From the NCBI GenBank assembly GCA_039184055.1, contig JBCDBH010000399.1, positions 1-5,428 on the forward strand: a stretch of 5,428 nucleotides of DNA. The letters are read 5' to 3'. Source of the DNA: JBCDBH01 sp039184055 (GTDB taxonomy: Bacteria > Acidobacteriota > Thermoanaerobaculia > Multivoradales > J023). This document shows, piece after piece, positions 5,387 to 5,428 of the stretch (position 1 is its first letter; each line of letters begins with the position of its first letter). The notes beneath the pieces were generated by a model. It saw nothing but the letters and a program-made list of their open reading frames with translations. It ran no database searches and had not been told where the DNA came from. The position numbers were made by a program, and so were the translations under genes.

Positions 5387-5428
5387 ACGAGATACGGGTT
5401 CTCGGTCTCGATCCGGGTAGTCGACGAA
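5383..5428 (+). CDS. ruvC: Crossover junction endodeoxyribonuclease RuvC, N-terminal fragment (runs off window)
   Basis: Only 15 codons are visible, reading from GTG as MNEIRVLGLDPGSRR. The LGLDPGSR block is the first conserved motif of RuvC, and D10 would be the first of its four metal-binding catalytic acids. RuvC is the dimeric nuclease that cuts Holliday junctions together with the RuvAB branch-migration motor. The GTG start overlaps the yebC stop (GTGA), there is no convincing Shine-Dalgarno, and coupling to yebC translation is likely. The yebC-ruvC order is widespread in bacteria and supports the call despite the short fragment. The RuvC-like fold also occurs in other nucleases, but this context makes RuvC by far the most likely. 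Confidence 0.88.
   Translation, partial: MNEIRVLGLDPGSRR

Noticed and set aside
1..5428. Mobile element, phage defence or toxin-antitoxin system
   Set aside because: No transposase, integrase, terminal inverted repeats, direct-repeat borders, nuclease-effector pair or shift in composition was seen. The genes flanking the kinase and the small unknown protein are housekeeping genes.

Overview
The window is GC-rich bacterial chromosome with strongly GC-biased third codon positions. The best guess for the source is Myxococcota or a related former deltaproteobacterial lineage. The main reason is the large Hanks-type kinase: its HRDVSPQN catalytic loop, its GGMAEVW glycine loop, the 'GVEGFQKDVAIKK' segment and its very long Pro/Ala/Thr linker are all typical of that group. 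No rRNA, tRNA, CRISPR array, transposase or phage gene was seen.

Layout: two transcription units diverge from an intergenic region at 4344-4648. Leftward (minus strand) are a 1113-residue receiver/Ser-Thr-kinase/membrane protein (1002-4343), a 73-residue coiled-coil protein of unknown function (674-895), and the first 212 codons of accD (636 to the window edge). AccD is the zinc-finger beta subunit of acetyl-CoA carboxyltransferase. Rightward (plus strand) are a YebC/TACO1-family gene (4649-5386) and, overlapping it by 4 nt, the first 15 codons of ruvC (5383 to the window edge). yebC-ruvC is a common bacterial gene order leading into the Holliday-junction genes.

How the genes may work together: AccD (fatty-acid synthesis), YebC (translation or regulation) and RuvC (recombination) are housekeeping genes. 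The kinase is the accessory, lineage-specific element. It joins a response-regulator-like receiver to a Hanks kinase in one polypeptide with a single membrane span and a repeat-bearing, coiled-coil extracytoplasmic tail. The receiver lacks two of the usual phosphorylation-chemistry residues. The linker has a twice-repeated short amphipathic motif and several acidic/aromatic motifs. The protein also has several polyproline runs, and its divergent neighbour belongs to a family recently linked to relief of polyproline stalling. That last link is inference.

Start-site decision: the kinase frame stays open upstream to a TTG at 4517. That TTG lies inside a good -35 box (TTGACT-17-TAGAAC), and codons between 4344 and 4517 lack the GC3 bias of the gene. 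The ATG at 4343 is therefore taken as the start, leaving a leader of about 139 nt.
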